From: Phaenicophaeus curvirostris
Taxonomy: Eukaryota > Chordata > Aves > Cuculiformes > Cuculidae
Reading direction: 5' to 3'
NCBI RefSeq assembly: GCF_032191515.1
Contig: NC_091395.1
Span: 34,585,276-34,649,275, forward strand
DNA length: 64,000 nucleotides
Of the stretch, positions 1 through 8,958 are shown one piece after another. Both the position numbers and the translations under genes were made by a program. The notes under the pieces are model-generated. The model saw nothing but the letters and a program-made list of their open reading frames with translations, was not told the DNA's origin and did no database searches. The stretch's first letter is position 1. Every line of letters starts with the position of its first letter.

Positions 1-2210
1 TTTTCTCAAGTGATGATTAAAGTGCCCTTTTGGTTTCATCCCCTTTAAAGCAAATTCTCGGTATACCACATAACCTAGCAAAGGAGAATTTCTGTGTTCA
101 TAGGCTGATGAACAGTAAACTGTCTACTCTGGCTGATGCTTCTCACAAACAGTATTTGATGAGTGAGTAGCACTGTCTTTAGGAGTAAGATATTCCAGAA
201 AGAGATTTGTCACTTGCTGTATCACAAAGTTTAGAATGTATGCTCAAAGGCTGAAGAAACCCAGGTTGGTTGTTAATGAGGGATTTTATACTGTTAGGTA
301 TGTCTATAGTATACTTCTCTCCCCCTTTCCTCCTTTTTCACTTCCTTCATTTCAAAAAAAAAGCATGTTTACATCATTCTTAACAATCATTTTTCTTGAG
401 AAAAAAAGACTGAATCTTTGAGGGTAAAAAAAAAAGTGTGAGCTTTCAGTTTTTTCCATGACAATAAAATACTATTTCTGTGGTTGCCAAGAAATGCTGT
501 AAATAAAGATTGTGAACTTCATGTGAGTCCAAATTCATCCACTGATATCTGAGAGTAGAAGAAAGTAACCTTACAATTGCTAACCCAAAAGATTAAAATG
601 TGGAATTGATGTTAGCTGTGCTTACAAAAATATAACTTATGTCAAAGTTATTAAGTATTAAGTATTTACAGAATCTTCACCTACTATTTTATTTATTGTT
701 ATTTATTTCCTGTACTATTTTAACTGGAGATTGTCAATTAATACCATTATCCCTCATTGTGTCCATCGTATCTGCCACAGATCAAATTTCTCTGAAAGTA
801 CTCCATAATACATTGCTATTGAAAATAATACATCAGGTTCACAAAAATAAAGCTTTGACTAATGAAGCTCTCATTTATGTGGTGACAAGTACAAATTGTC
901 ATATAAAAATGAAAATGAACTTTAAACAAGTGAGCCATTCCATTTTAAACACAAGTCCTTAGGGTGTAGACTTAGATGTAAGCAGATGAATAACCCAATC
1001 CCTATTCTGCTGACAATACACATCTTTAAACATGTGCTTTTAAGTTCCTTAGAAGCCAATGCAACCAACTTTCCACGCTATCCATCTCTAATACCCAGCC
1101 AGCTTGGAAGGGCAGCACCAAAACCCACCCTCCTAACATGAGTCGTATTTGGCTCAGGCTGTTTATATGATTTATTTTAACAGATGACAACTATGGAGTG
1201 GAAGTTAGTTTAATGTTAAGGTTATTCGGGATAGAAAAACCTGCACAACAAATGCAGTAATTACAACAAAAGTAAAATGTGTTGGTTCCATAGAAGCAGT
1301 GCAGTCACAAGGTCTTTCCTGAACAATATCAGTGCTCTCGTCCCCAATATTACAAGTTTATTTGGCAGTTTTCACTGGTTGGGAAAATCTCCCCTTGATA
1401 CTCTCTTCCAAAACACAACTTCTTCTCTCTGAGTGTCACTCCCCGATCAGGCCAAAGCATCTCGGGGCTTTCCTTGGTACTTACTATCCAGAAGGGGCCA
1501 TAGTTTTGGACCATGGCAACATAAGAACAAGAGCCCATGATTCTTCTCTCTTTCAGTGAAACTCCTAATTTACACCAGCTTAAAATCTGCCCTTCTCTTT
1601 TAAGTCCTGAAACTTGTCTTACTCCTACCTGAATATCTAACTATTCTCTCTGCATTACCAGGATGGTTCATACTTGTTGTGCTCTTTGTGCTGTGAATTC
1701 CTTATTCACACATGTCCTTCTGCAAGCAAAAGTCTTGGTGTCAGAAAGAGAGGGCATAGACTTAAGCTGGCAGAGCTCTTATTATCAGAACGTCATTAAA
1801 AAAAAATACAGTGCATTTGCAAGGACCTATCCCTGGATACAAATATGTTTCAAATTAAAGTAAGAGCAGAAAAGATTGCAACATAAAGAACGGCTTGCTG
1901 ACTAGAAAATCTGGTAAACTCATGTCTTTTCCTGATACATCTATTGCGTCATATTTTAAAATTACCAGGTTTCATGCTTTTCAGCCATGTATTCTTGAAA
2001 TTTTGTCCCTAACAAATATACTAAAACTTCTTTAAGTTTCCAACTTGTTTAGACACTTCTTCCTTTCTTTTTTCTAGCTAGTATTAAAATGTACAATATA
2101 GCATAACTTCCAAGCAACTCCTCTTACTTTTTCACTGTGGTGTCCTGACTTTGCCAGAATTTCAGAGACAGGTTGCCTAGAACGATATTGAAAAAAAAAA
2201 TAAATAAAAA
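1..2210. other. AT-rich noncoding DNA, nothing recognised
   Basis: This stretch is AT-rich with scattered short ORFs, the longest 107 codons at 639-962. Those I inspected look like low-complexity, hydrophobic chance frames without a family motif. I see no RNA gene or repeat family. Intergenic or intronic DNA is the simplest reading. Confidence 0.6.
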
Positions 2211-2212
2211 AG

Positions 2213-2235
2213 AAGAGAGAGAGAGAGAAAGAGGG
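2213..2235. repeat. (GA)n microsatellite
   Basis: A short near-perfect GA run follows an A-rich tract (about 2188-2212). It lies just left of where CpG density begins to rise. Confidence 0.85.
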
Positions 2236-2319
2236 TAAATATCACAAAGTTGCAAGGTTTTATACATCTATATTTATGTCTTGTATATATCCTAGGCTCC
2301 TGGTCTGCTTGCTTGCATG

Positions 2320-2770
2320 CCAGCGTGATTGATTGGCTGCGTCCTGAAAGTTAAAAACCGGCAGGTACCGTGTTTGAACGGATCAGAAAACACCCAAAGC
2401 AAACCAAGCACCCCGTGATCTCTTGGCTGGCTGCATGGGAATGTTCCTCCGGCAGTGGCTGTGAATAACACGGCCGATGAGCTGCCCTTCCTCCTCCTCC
2501 TCCTCGGGCTTCACCGGAGCCCCTGCAGCCGGAGGGGCTGGCACTCGGCAAAGAGAAGCGGCCCTTGGGGATTGCTGGGGCAACCCGAGAAAATTAATGA
2601 GCTTGTCCCTGCTGGGGCTCCGAGGAGGCGGGGGACGACGTGGGGAAAGCGGGGTCTTGGTTTTTCCTCTCCTGTTTCTGGAAGGTCCCGTGTCCACACG
2701 GGCTGACAGCAGCGTCGCTTGGAGCAAAACTAAAATAATAAAATAAAAAGAAAGCAGCCCGCGAACTAGA
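2320..2770. promoter_or_regulatory. CpG-island-like segment 1
   Basis: CpG dinucleotides are frequent here in both GC-rich and mixed contexts (for example 2593-2645 and 2700-2765), unlike the CpG-depleted DNA to the left. There is a (CTC)n run near 2490-2506. Open frames exist on both strands (114 codons minus at 2383-2727; 83 and 89 codons plus), as expected in GC-rich DNA. None resembles a known protein, and the acidic run in the minus frame is just the translated CTC repeat. The likely role is a promoter or regulatory island. Transcription direction cannot be decided. Confidence 0.6.
2326..2336 (+). promoter_or_regulatory. Overlapping Pbx/Hox-like site and inverted CCAAT box
   Basis: TGATTGAT (2326-2333) matches the known Pbx-Hox composite half-site. 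ATTGG (2332-2336) is an inverted CCAAT, the NF-Y target. They sit at the left edge of the first CpG-rich segment, where NF-Y boxes are common. Both motifs are short and can arise by chance, so position is the main support. Confidence 0.25.
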
Positions 2771-3655
2771 GAACTTTACTCCAATGCTTTATTTTAAAGT
2801 CAGCCAAGCCGTGCTCCTTCCCCTCCTGGCTCCACCTGCCAGGGCTCAGAGCCGGGAAGATCCCCCTGTCCTAACCCCTCCCCGGGGGTCGTTTCCATGT
2901 GGATTCCATTATCATCATTTGCTCCGAGTATAAGGGGGATTAAATAGATTAGAATGAAAATAATTAAATGATCTTTCAATTTACCCCTTTGTGCTGGTTG
3001 TCACTGGAAAAGAAGAGAGGACTCTACAGTGTAACCGAGATAGGGTTTGTGATTTCTTTTCGAAAGGGTTTATTTTTAAGGGAATAGACGAAAAGGGAGG
3101 CGGGGCAGGGGCGACCTCACTACTGTCCAACCTTTTTTCTAAACACTGGATTAATGCTGGCCAGACCTTTGTCTTAACGTGACCCTACTGTTTTCAAATG
3201 TGTTTTCCAACCTGTAATCGTTTGTTAAGTCTCAGCGTTGGATAATAAAAGCAAAATCAAAAACAAAATATACACGGATGGTTTGGGGTTTTGTTGTTGT
3301 TTTGGAGTTAGGAAGGTGGAGTCTGTCTGTTAGTTTTCCTGCGACGAGCAAAATCCCTGTGTTTCATCACTTGGGATAAATCCTTTCCTCAGAATTTAAA
3401 AGCAATGAACGGGTTTTAATTTGATGAAGGGATAACCGTTTTTTCAGCCTCTTTTCTTTTTGAAGGAAAGTACTCTGAACAAGTGACAAAACTGCTTATA
3501 TACATACTCACATTATAGCTACATGTTCGTTTATGTATCGTTATGAATCCATTCCTCAAATCTTAACTGTTTTTGTTTGCCTGGATAAAATTAAGAGTTT
3601 AGCACCACGTCCGAGGAAAGGTACAAATTCTGAGGTAAACTAGTCACAAGTGCCT
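2771..3655. other. Noncoding interval between CpG-rich segment and purine tract
   Basis: This is mixed-composition DNA without a credible ORF. The portion 2890-2990 is rich in TAAT/ATTA homeodomain-type cores and ATGATCTTT-like words, and could be a conserved noncoding element. That is inference only. No repeat family is recognised. Confidence 0.35.
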
Positions 3656-3659
3656 TTGC

Positions 3660-3970
3660 GAAAGAAAGAAGGAAAGAAAGAAAGAAAGAAAGAAAGAAAG
3701 AAGGAAAGAAAGAAAGAAAGAAAGAAGGAAAGAAAGAAGGAAAGAAAGAAGGAAGGAAGGGAGGGAGGGAGGAAGGAAGGAAGGAAGGAAGGAAGGAAGG
3801 AGGGAAGGGGGGAAGGAGGGAGGGGGGGAAGGGGGGAAGGGGGGAAGGGAGGAAGGGAGGAAGGGAGGAAGGGAGGAAGGGAGGAAGGAAGGAAGGAAGG
3901 AAGGAAGGAAGGAAGGAAGGAAGGAAGGAAGGAAGGAAGGAAGGAAGGAAAGGAAGGAAAGGAAGGAAGA
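3660..3970 (+). repeat. Polypurine microsatellite: (GAAA)n, (GGAA)n, (GGGA)n and GGGGGGAA blocks
   Basis: About 310 bases on the plus strand are purine without a pyrimidine interruption. The unit drifts from GAAA (3661-3750) to GGAA (3751-3797), then to G-rich GGGA/GGGGGGAA (3798-3885), and back to GGAA (3886-3970). A 127-codon Lys/Glu/Gly frame over it is only the translated repeat. Such homopurine tracts are known to form triplex DNA. The G-rich centre has many runs of three or more G separated by 1-4 bases, which fits a G-quadruplex. The copy number is probably variable and assembly-sensitive. Confidence 0.97.
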
Positions 3971-3984
3971 TTTAAGAGAGCATT

Positions 3985-4740
3985 AATACACAGGGGCCCA
4001 CCTGGGGAAATTCGCGTGGCGGGTTCTCAATGACAAAAGAACAGAGCTCACTGACACGGCCTCAGTTTTTCCCAGTGGATCTTGGCCCTGGGATGGGAAG
4101 GGGCTGTGGGGAAGGGAGAGCAGGAGGCTGCCTCCCCGCAAACCCGCCGCCCTCCCTCCGCCCAGAGGCGCAAAGTCACAGGAAAGAGTTTATACCTTTC
4201 AAATGGTCAGAGACGACGACATACCCCACCCTTTCACCGCTGAATAACACCGAACTAAACTCAGATTTTAAAACATCTGAAAAGTTCGGTGCTGATGGAG
4301 GGAGATGAGCCGGGGGCATTCAGAAAACGCTTAGTTTATAGCTGCAATGCCTCTGCTACCTGAAGGCACAGCGGGTAATTCCTTTTACTAATTACTTCGT
4401 TTGACCTCGAGCAGATCAAAAAGAAAATCTCGTAGGAAGAATTTCAGAATCTGCAGCGGAGAACAACATTTCCTTGCATACGCGAGAATCCTAACAAAAA
4501 TAACGCGAGTGGATGCTCTGCTCTCAGTGGCTCTGAGCAGACAGAGCAACACTTCGGCTAGGTTTGGCTTAAAAGGTTCTTCTAAAGACGAAAAATCGCG
4601 CTGGGGGATGTTTCTGTTTGTAAAATAGTTGTTCTTTCAGGGTGAAGTTGAAGTACAGACGTTTCTTTGATTCAACGAGGAGGAAAAGAATCCCGTTTGT
4701 TGTCAGAAGTTAATTTTCAGCTACTAGAGTAGTTACTAAC
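3985..4740. other. Moderately GC-rich noncoding flank of the CpG block
   Basis: CpG is moderately frequent (for example 4130-4180, 4300-4320, 4370-4600). The 92- and 75-codon plus frames (4030-4308, 4401-4628) look unlike known proteins. The word TTACTAATTACTTCG at 4385-4399 contains a TAAT core. I read this as part of a regulatory domain rather than coding sequence. Confidence 0.35.
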
Positions 4741-5105
4741 TTTAAATATTTTTCCTCCCTCTATAAAAGTTATTGGCCTGCTTTCGGAGTTACCAAAAAG
4801 CCTATCCGGCAAATCGAAGCCTGAATCCCGGCACTTATTTGGCAGGAACGCCTTCAGCAAATAGCTTTGTTATTACCGCAGTGCCCTTCGCCCGCAAGCA
4901 GGCAGTGTAATTGCACCCTCTGAAGGGGTTATTAATGCCAAACCCGCCGGTGCGAGTCGCTTCTCAGTTACCAATAAAACCTTTACTACGGCTCGACCGA
5001 AAGCGCCTTTGGAGAGCGCGTTTTTACGCCCGAGCGCTGTTTTGTCTAATGCCTCTTTTCCTGATCTTATTACCGGTTTGCTGTTTATGGATAATAAAAG
5101 CCGCC
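4741..5105. promoter_or_regulatory. Putative conserved regulatory element rich in homeobox-type sites
   Basis: This is an unusual mix of CpG with AT-rich homeodomain words: TTATTACCG (4870-4878), CCAATAAAAC (4971-4980), TTTTTACG (5021-5028), TTATTACCGG (5068-5077) and ATAATAAAAG (5091-5100). Such composition is typical of vertebrate developmental enhancers and promoters. A 170-codon plus frame (4911-5423) runs into an A-rich simple repeat and is not credible as protein. Conservation is inferred from composition only. Confidence 0.35.
4762..4769 (+). promoter_or_regulatory. TATA-like box (TATAAAAG)
   Basis: TATAAAAG lies between a TC-rich run (4751-4761) and the CpG-bearing stretch at 4780-5110. 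If used, a plus-strand start would fall near 4790-4800. There is no independent start-site evidence. The motif occurs by chance, but the context makes it worth recording. Confidence 0.25.
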
Positions 5106-5730
5106 GCCTCCCCCCGCCCTCCTTCCCCTCCTCCCCGTGTCGGGGCCGCGGAGCAGGTGGCCGCTCCACGCAGTATTTATTATTTTTTCCCCCGTTTTCA
5201 TGAAGTCCCAGCTCCTCTGTTTTTCATAGAAGAAATGCAAGGAGCTTCGGAGGAGAAGCGCCTTCTCTCGCGGCATCGCCCTGGGCCATTCAGAAAACGC
5301 CGAGAGGATCGGGAAACAAACAAACAAACAAAAAACCAAACAAAAAACAAAGAAAAAAAAAACAAACAAAAAACCCCAAACCCCGAAAAAAACAGAATCC
5401 CAAACAAACAAAACACCCTGTAGTGGCCAAATCAGAGTTACCTTTCGCGGCCAGGAGGAGGGATGCCATTTAGGATGGCATTTATCCTCCCTTCTGGTGG
5501 GATGGGCTGTCCTCAGGGATCCCCCGTCTCCCGCGGCGCCTCTCCCGCTGCCACCCGGGGTGACGCGCGTCCCCCGCGCTCGGGGTCGACGCTCCCGCAG
5601 CCGCGCCCAGCGGCCCCCCAGGAAAAGTCCCGCAGGACCAAACATTGTCCCCGCCAATCTGGGTCCCCGCTTCAGCCCCTTAAACACGGGGGATTCCTCC
5701 TTCTCCAACAATGGTTTGGGTGGTCGGTGT
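5106..5730. promoter_or_regulatory. CpG-island-like segment 2
   Basis: CpG is dense at 5100-5165 and especially at 5525-5625. A 208-codon minus frame (5085-5711) and 113- and 81-codon plus frames overlap one another, as expected in GC-rich DNA. The minus frame crosses the A-rich repeat as a Phe/Leu/Val run, which argues against it being real. On the minus strand a good donor context (AAAG then GTAACT) ends at about 5441, so a minus-strand noncoding first exon is possible but unproven. Confidence 0.55.
5313..5416 (+). repeat. A-rich (AAAC)n simple repeat
   Basis: Interrupted CAAA/CAAAAA units with short C-runs lie inside the CpG block. They are low-complexity and have no retroposon body attached that I can identify. 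Confidence 0.9.
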
Positions 5731-5932
5731 ATAGAATCATAGAATCACCAGGTTGGAAGAGACCCACCGGGTCATCGAGTCCAACCATTCCTATCAAACA
5801 CTAAACCATGTCCCTTAGCACCTCGTCCACCCGTCTCTTAAACACCTCCAGGGAAGGTGACTCAACCACCTCCCTGGGCAGCCTGTTCCAGTGCCCAATG
5901 ACCCCTTCTGTGAAATATTTTTTTTTTTTTTT
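5731..5932 (-). mobile_element. CR1 LINE, 3' end fragment
   Basis: On the minus strand this reads as the 3' end of CR1. It starts at the conserved segment after the RT C-terminus (TTCACAGAAGGGG near 5915-5903) and continues through 'GCCCAGGGAGGTGGTTGAGT' (5882-5863). It then reads 'TTGATAGGAATGGTTGGACT' (5798-5779) and ends in the GATTCTATGATTCTAT 3' microsatellite at 5731. The 5' limit is blurred by a T-run (5918-5933), which I take as the degraded AAAAAATTC segment. About 200 bp remain, so it is severely 5'-truncated and inactive. It splits the CpG-rich block. Confidence 0.95.
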
Positions 5933-5933
5933 T

Positions 5934-6710
5934 GAGGCTAGGGTCCTTGCGCCCCGCTCCCACCCCCCAGCGCTTTCCGAGACGGGCTGGGGAGAAGCCG
6001 CCTACCCAGCTGGGGCTCCCGAGACATCCCCTAGAGCCGCGGGGAGCCCCAGAGCTGCCGAGACGGGGGTCAGGTCTGCCCCGACCCATTAAAAGCCGCT
6101 CAGCCACCCGCACGCTGCAGTCGGGGCGGTGCGGAGCCGCCGGCTTATTTTAGGAGTCAGGCTGGACCGAGTCTCCCCTGAGGCGGACGTTTGATTTAAA
6201 ATTGCCTCTGGAGACATACGTATAAATAACTTCTTCAGGAGGAGTTAAAAAAAAAATTAAAGAAAAAACCAAAAACAAACTAAAACCGAAAAAAACCCCA
6301 CAAAGCCAACCCCAAAGCTGACAGGAGATGCAAACAATAAATACGTGTAAGGACGGGCGAAAGAGCAAAAGTAAATAAATCTCCGTTACCTAACTGAAAG
6401 GCAGAAGCGAGCCCTTTATGTATACAGAGCTTCAGGAAGAGGAAAACCAGAGCTCGGCGGGGCGCTCCGAGGCTCCCCTCGCCCCCGATGGCGGCGGGAG
6501 ATTTACCTTCGCCTCTAGCTCCAGCCCAGCCGTCTCCCCCACCCAAACAAGGGGGAGAGGAAAGAGTCTGAGGAGGAGCCCAGTAACGAGGGAGAAAGGG
6601 TGAGAGGCAGGGAAAGCTTCGCCGGCTGCGGGGAGCCGGGGGTTATTGATTTGAGAGGATGAAGAGAGACTCGGTGTCGTACGAAGACGTTCCTGCAACA
6701 CGAAAGGTAA
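5934..6710. promoter_or_regulatory. CpG-island-like segment 3
   Basis: CpG is dense again at 5940-6150, 6450-6530 and 6600-6700, with A-rich interruptions. Short frames on both strands (60-113 codons) are not recognisable. Minus-strand donor-like contexts occur near 6387 (TTAG then GTAACG) and 6505 (GAAG then GTAAAT), and a plus-strand one at 6707 (AAAG then GTAAAG). This is the right part of one promoter or regulatory island interrupted by the CR1. Confidence 0.5.
6246..6300 (+). repeat. A-rich simple repeat
   Basis: Poly-A and AAAAC-type units with C-runs resemble the tract at 5313-5416 in composition and orientation. Confidence 0.85.
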
Positions 6711-6730
6711 AGCTGAAAAGACGCAAATAA
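6659..6730 (+). other. Small upstream-type ORF, 23 codons, possible split exon
   Basis: An ATG with a purine at -3 opens 23 codons beginning MKRDSVSYEDVPATRK. After codon 16 there is a plausible donor (AAAG then GTAAAG at 6707). It lies at the right edge of the CpG block, where a first coding exon could lie. I do not recognise the peptide and no downstream partner exon is seen. It is too short to call coding. Confidence 0.12.
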
Positions 6731-6744
6731 AAGTCGATGAAAGG

Positions 6745-6830
6745 AGAAAAAAAAAAATAAAAACAAACCCCACACTTCCCCCCCCCCTTACATTCTTTCT
6801 TTCTTTTTTTTTTTTTTTAGAAAAAAACCC
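6745..6830. repeat. Homopolymer cluster (A-rich, C10, T-rich)
   Basis: An A-rich run is followed by ten C (6778-6787), CTTT units and a long T-run ending near 6818. This is simple sequence marking the right end of the CpG block. Confidence 0.85.
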
Positions 6831-8392
6831 AAACCTACAAATACCCAGTGCTGCTCGAGCAGTGCAGCAAGACTAAGGAAATAATCCAGCCTTCCAGCTA
6901 GGTAAAAGAAAGCAGCGAGATCTGCTTTTGACCGTTTTTTTTTTCCCTTCATTTTTAAAGTTACTGCTTTGGCAAGTGTATTTGTACTCATGTTTCTCTG
7001 TATAGAAGCCAACGGATCAAACGAGGTCTCTGAAACTAGTTACATGTTAATTATTTGGAGCAAAATCCAAAGCAGCCTGATTCTCAGTTAATATGGTAAA
7101 GGACTGAAATCTCGAGAGAGTGCTGTTTGATGTCTCTCACGCATACCCACAAGTTTTTCTGCCTGCATTTATAACCATACCCAATAGTTCCCCAAACACA
7201 GAGCATGGTGCATGTGACCAAATCCTTTCACTGGAACTGTGAAGTTATTCACGCTACTCTGGTTTGAAGAATTAGTCTTTTGCTCGTCAGCATGAGAAGG
7301 TGAGGAATACCAAAGACTGCTCTGGACATACACTTTCAGACTGCAAATCTTATTACTTCCTCTAATCCCTTCTACATCCACAGTACTTAATAACAGCAGC
7401 AATTAACCTCTTCAATTTAATGTTAGATAGTATTCTCCACTCCCTCCTGATATGACGTACGAAAAACACATCAATGATCTGCAGTTTGCAGATTTTAGGG
7501 TTACTACCATTTGCAGAACAAGTCTCAAACATTTTGGGTTTGGAAATGTCATCCCTGAGTATTCCTCTCTGGGTCATCAAGGGGAGATTTTCCTTACCGG
7601 TGCCAAACCACTTTGCAACAGTTTGGCCTCTCCACTAGTCAGCCTCTCTCTGGCACTGATTCCAGCATAATCTCCATTAAAGAAAAAAAAGGTCTGTTAA
7701 CAGACCTGTCCTAAAACTGAATTAATGTGCATATTACATGTTTCTAACAAATATCTAGTTTTTCTAATACCTCTCCTGTATATAGTGGATGCAGTGAGAA
7801 ATGTCTTTACAACTGTTCTAAAATATTCATGATATACAGGTGCATAACTGGGTTTACCACAAACAGAGAGGTTGAAAAGGGTCTGTTCAGTGTCGTCAAC
7901 ACTATCCAATGTGGTGTGTACACTCCTATTCAGATGGTGCAACTGCATAAGCACAACAGCTTCTCACCTTACTCCAGGCCATCACAGCTGTGGCTGCAGA
8001 AAAATAGCTATCACCTTCATCTACTGTCATTATTTCCTACTATCTCAGTTTTCCAACTACCAAAACCAGTGTTTTAAAAATGCATTTTTCATGTAGAAAT
8101 ATAAAGCTCATTGGGAAAAAAAGTAAAGCTAATTTAATTTTTAAAAAGGTGTAACCATTAGTGATGTATGGAAATGAAGACATTTCAGGTGATTGCTTCA
8201 AAAATTTAAAAAAAAATTGTCTTCTTTCTCAAGGTCTTAATTTCCAACTTTTAGGATGAAGTGTACAATTAATTCAGAAATTCAATTCTAAGGTTTCTTT
8301 ATGGAGATGTTCTTGGATTATTTGCTGCACAAGCAACTATGGGCTTTTTAAAAGGGAATTTTGCTCTGGGAGTTTCCATTTGTGACTTCCAG

Positions 8393-8958
8393 TACAGCAG
8401 CAGTTGTTCAGTAGTTAGCAGCATTAATCAGGAGTCTACGTCCTGCAGTTTAAAGCATGGAATGGGTAAGGTAAACAGCAATAAATCCTTATGTCTTAGA
8501 AAGAAATTCTGCATTAGGCTGTTGTATGAGATGGTGAGAAAGAAAGTGAAGAGAGCCTTTTCTGTCTCTGTTGCCAATATGGAAAGTTTCAACACTAGTC
8601 CTAGCACCAGGTGAGAGATTGCCTGAAACACCGCCCAGTGTAGGGAAGAACTGGCTCTTTGGGCAACTGAAAATGGCAGGGTCAGCAGTTTGCCCACAGG
8701 AGAAATGTCATGTTTTGGGAACAAGTCAAGAGTGAAACGACTATGTAGGTATGAGTTGGACAATGAGCTGTTACCAAAATGAAAGTACAAGTAGCCAGGC
8801 CTCCTGAAGAACCATCCTGGTACCAGATCAAGAAGAGCTGGGAGAGTGATGCAGAGAGATGTGAGCTGGTTTGTACAGTCAGCGCAGATATCCAGAAGCA
8901 TTCTGTCTCCAATCGCCTGAGCCAACAACCCTGCCAAACACCTCATGAGCCCTGTGAT
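8393..8958 (+). other. Candidate noncoding exon (weak)
   Basis: An acceptor-like sequence (pyrimidine-rich, ACTTCCAG ending 8392) and a donor-like GAT-GTAAGT (junction 8958/8959) bracket a block less AT-rich than its neighbours. A 172-codon minus frame lies across it (8428-8946). None of the frames resembles a known family. It may be chance. Confidence 0.1.

Noticed and set aside
3598..3606. REST/NRSF-like half site (TTTAGCACC)
   Set aside because: The right half of the RE1 motif is absent downstream.
3650..4033. 127-codon plus-strand Lys/Glu/Gly-rich frame
   Set aside because: It is the translated polypurine microsatellite.
4911..5423. 170-codon plus-strand frame
   Set aside because: Its end is the translated A-rich repeat and its start lies in the putative regulatory element; no family similarity.
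5085..5711. 208-codon minus-strand frame in the CpG block
   Set aside because: It passes through an A-rich simple repeat as a Phe/Leu/Val run, overlaps plus frames, and has no recognisable domain; GC-rich DNA is poor in stops.
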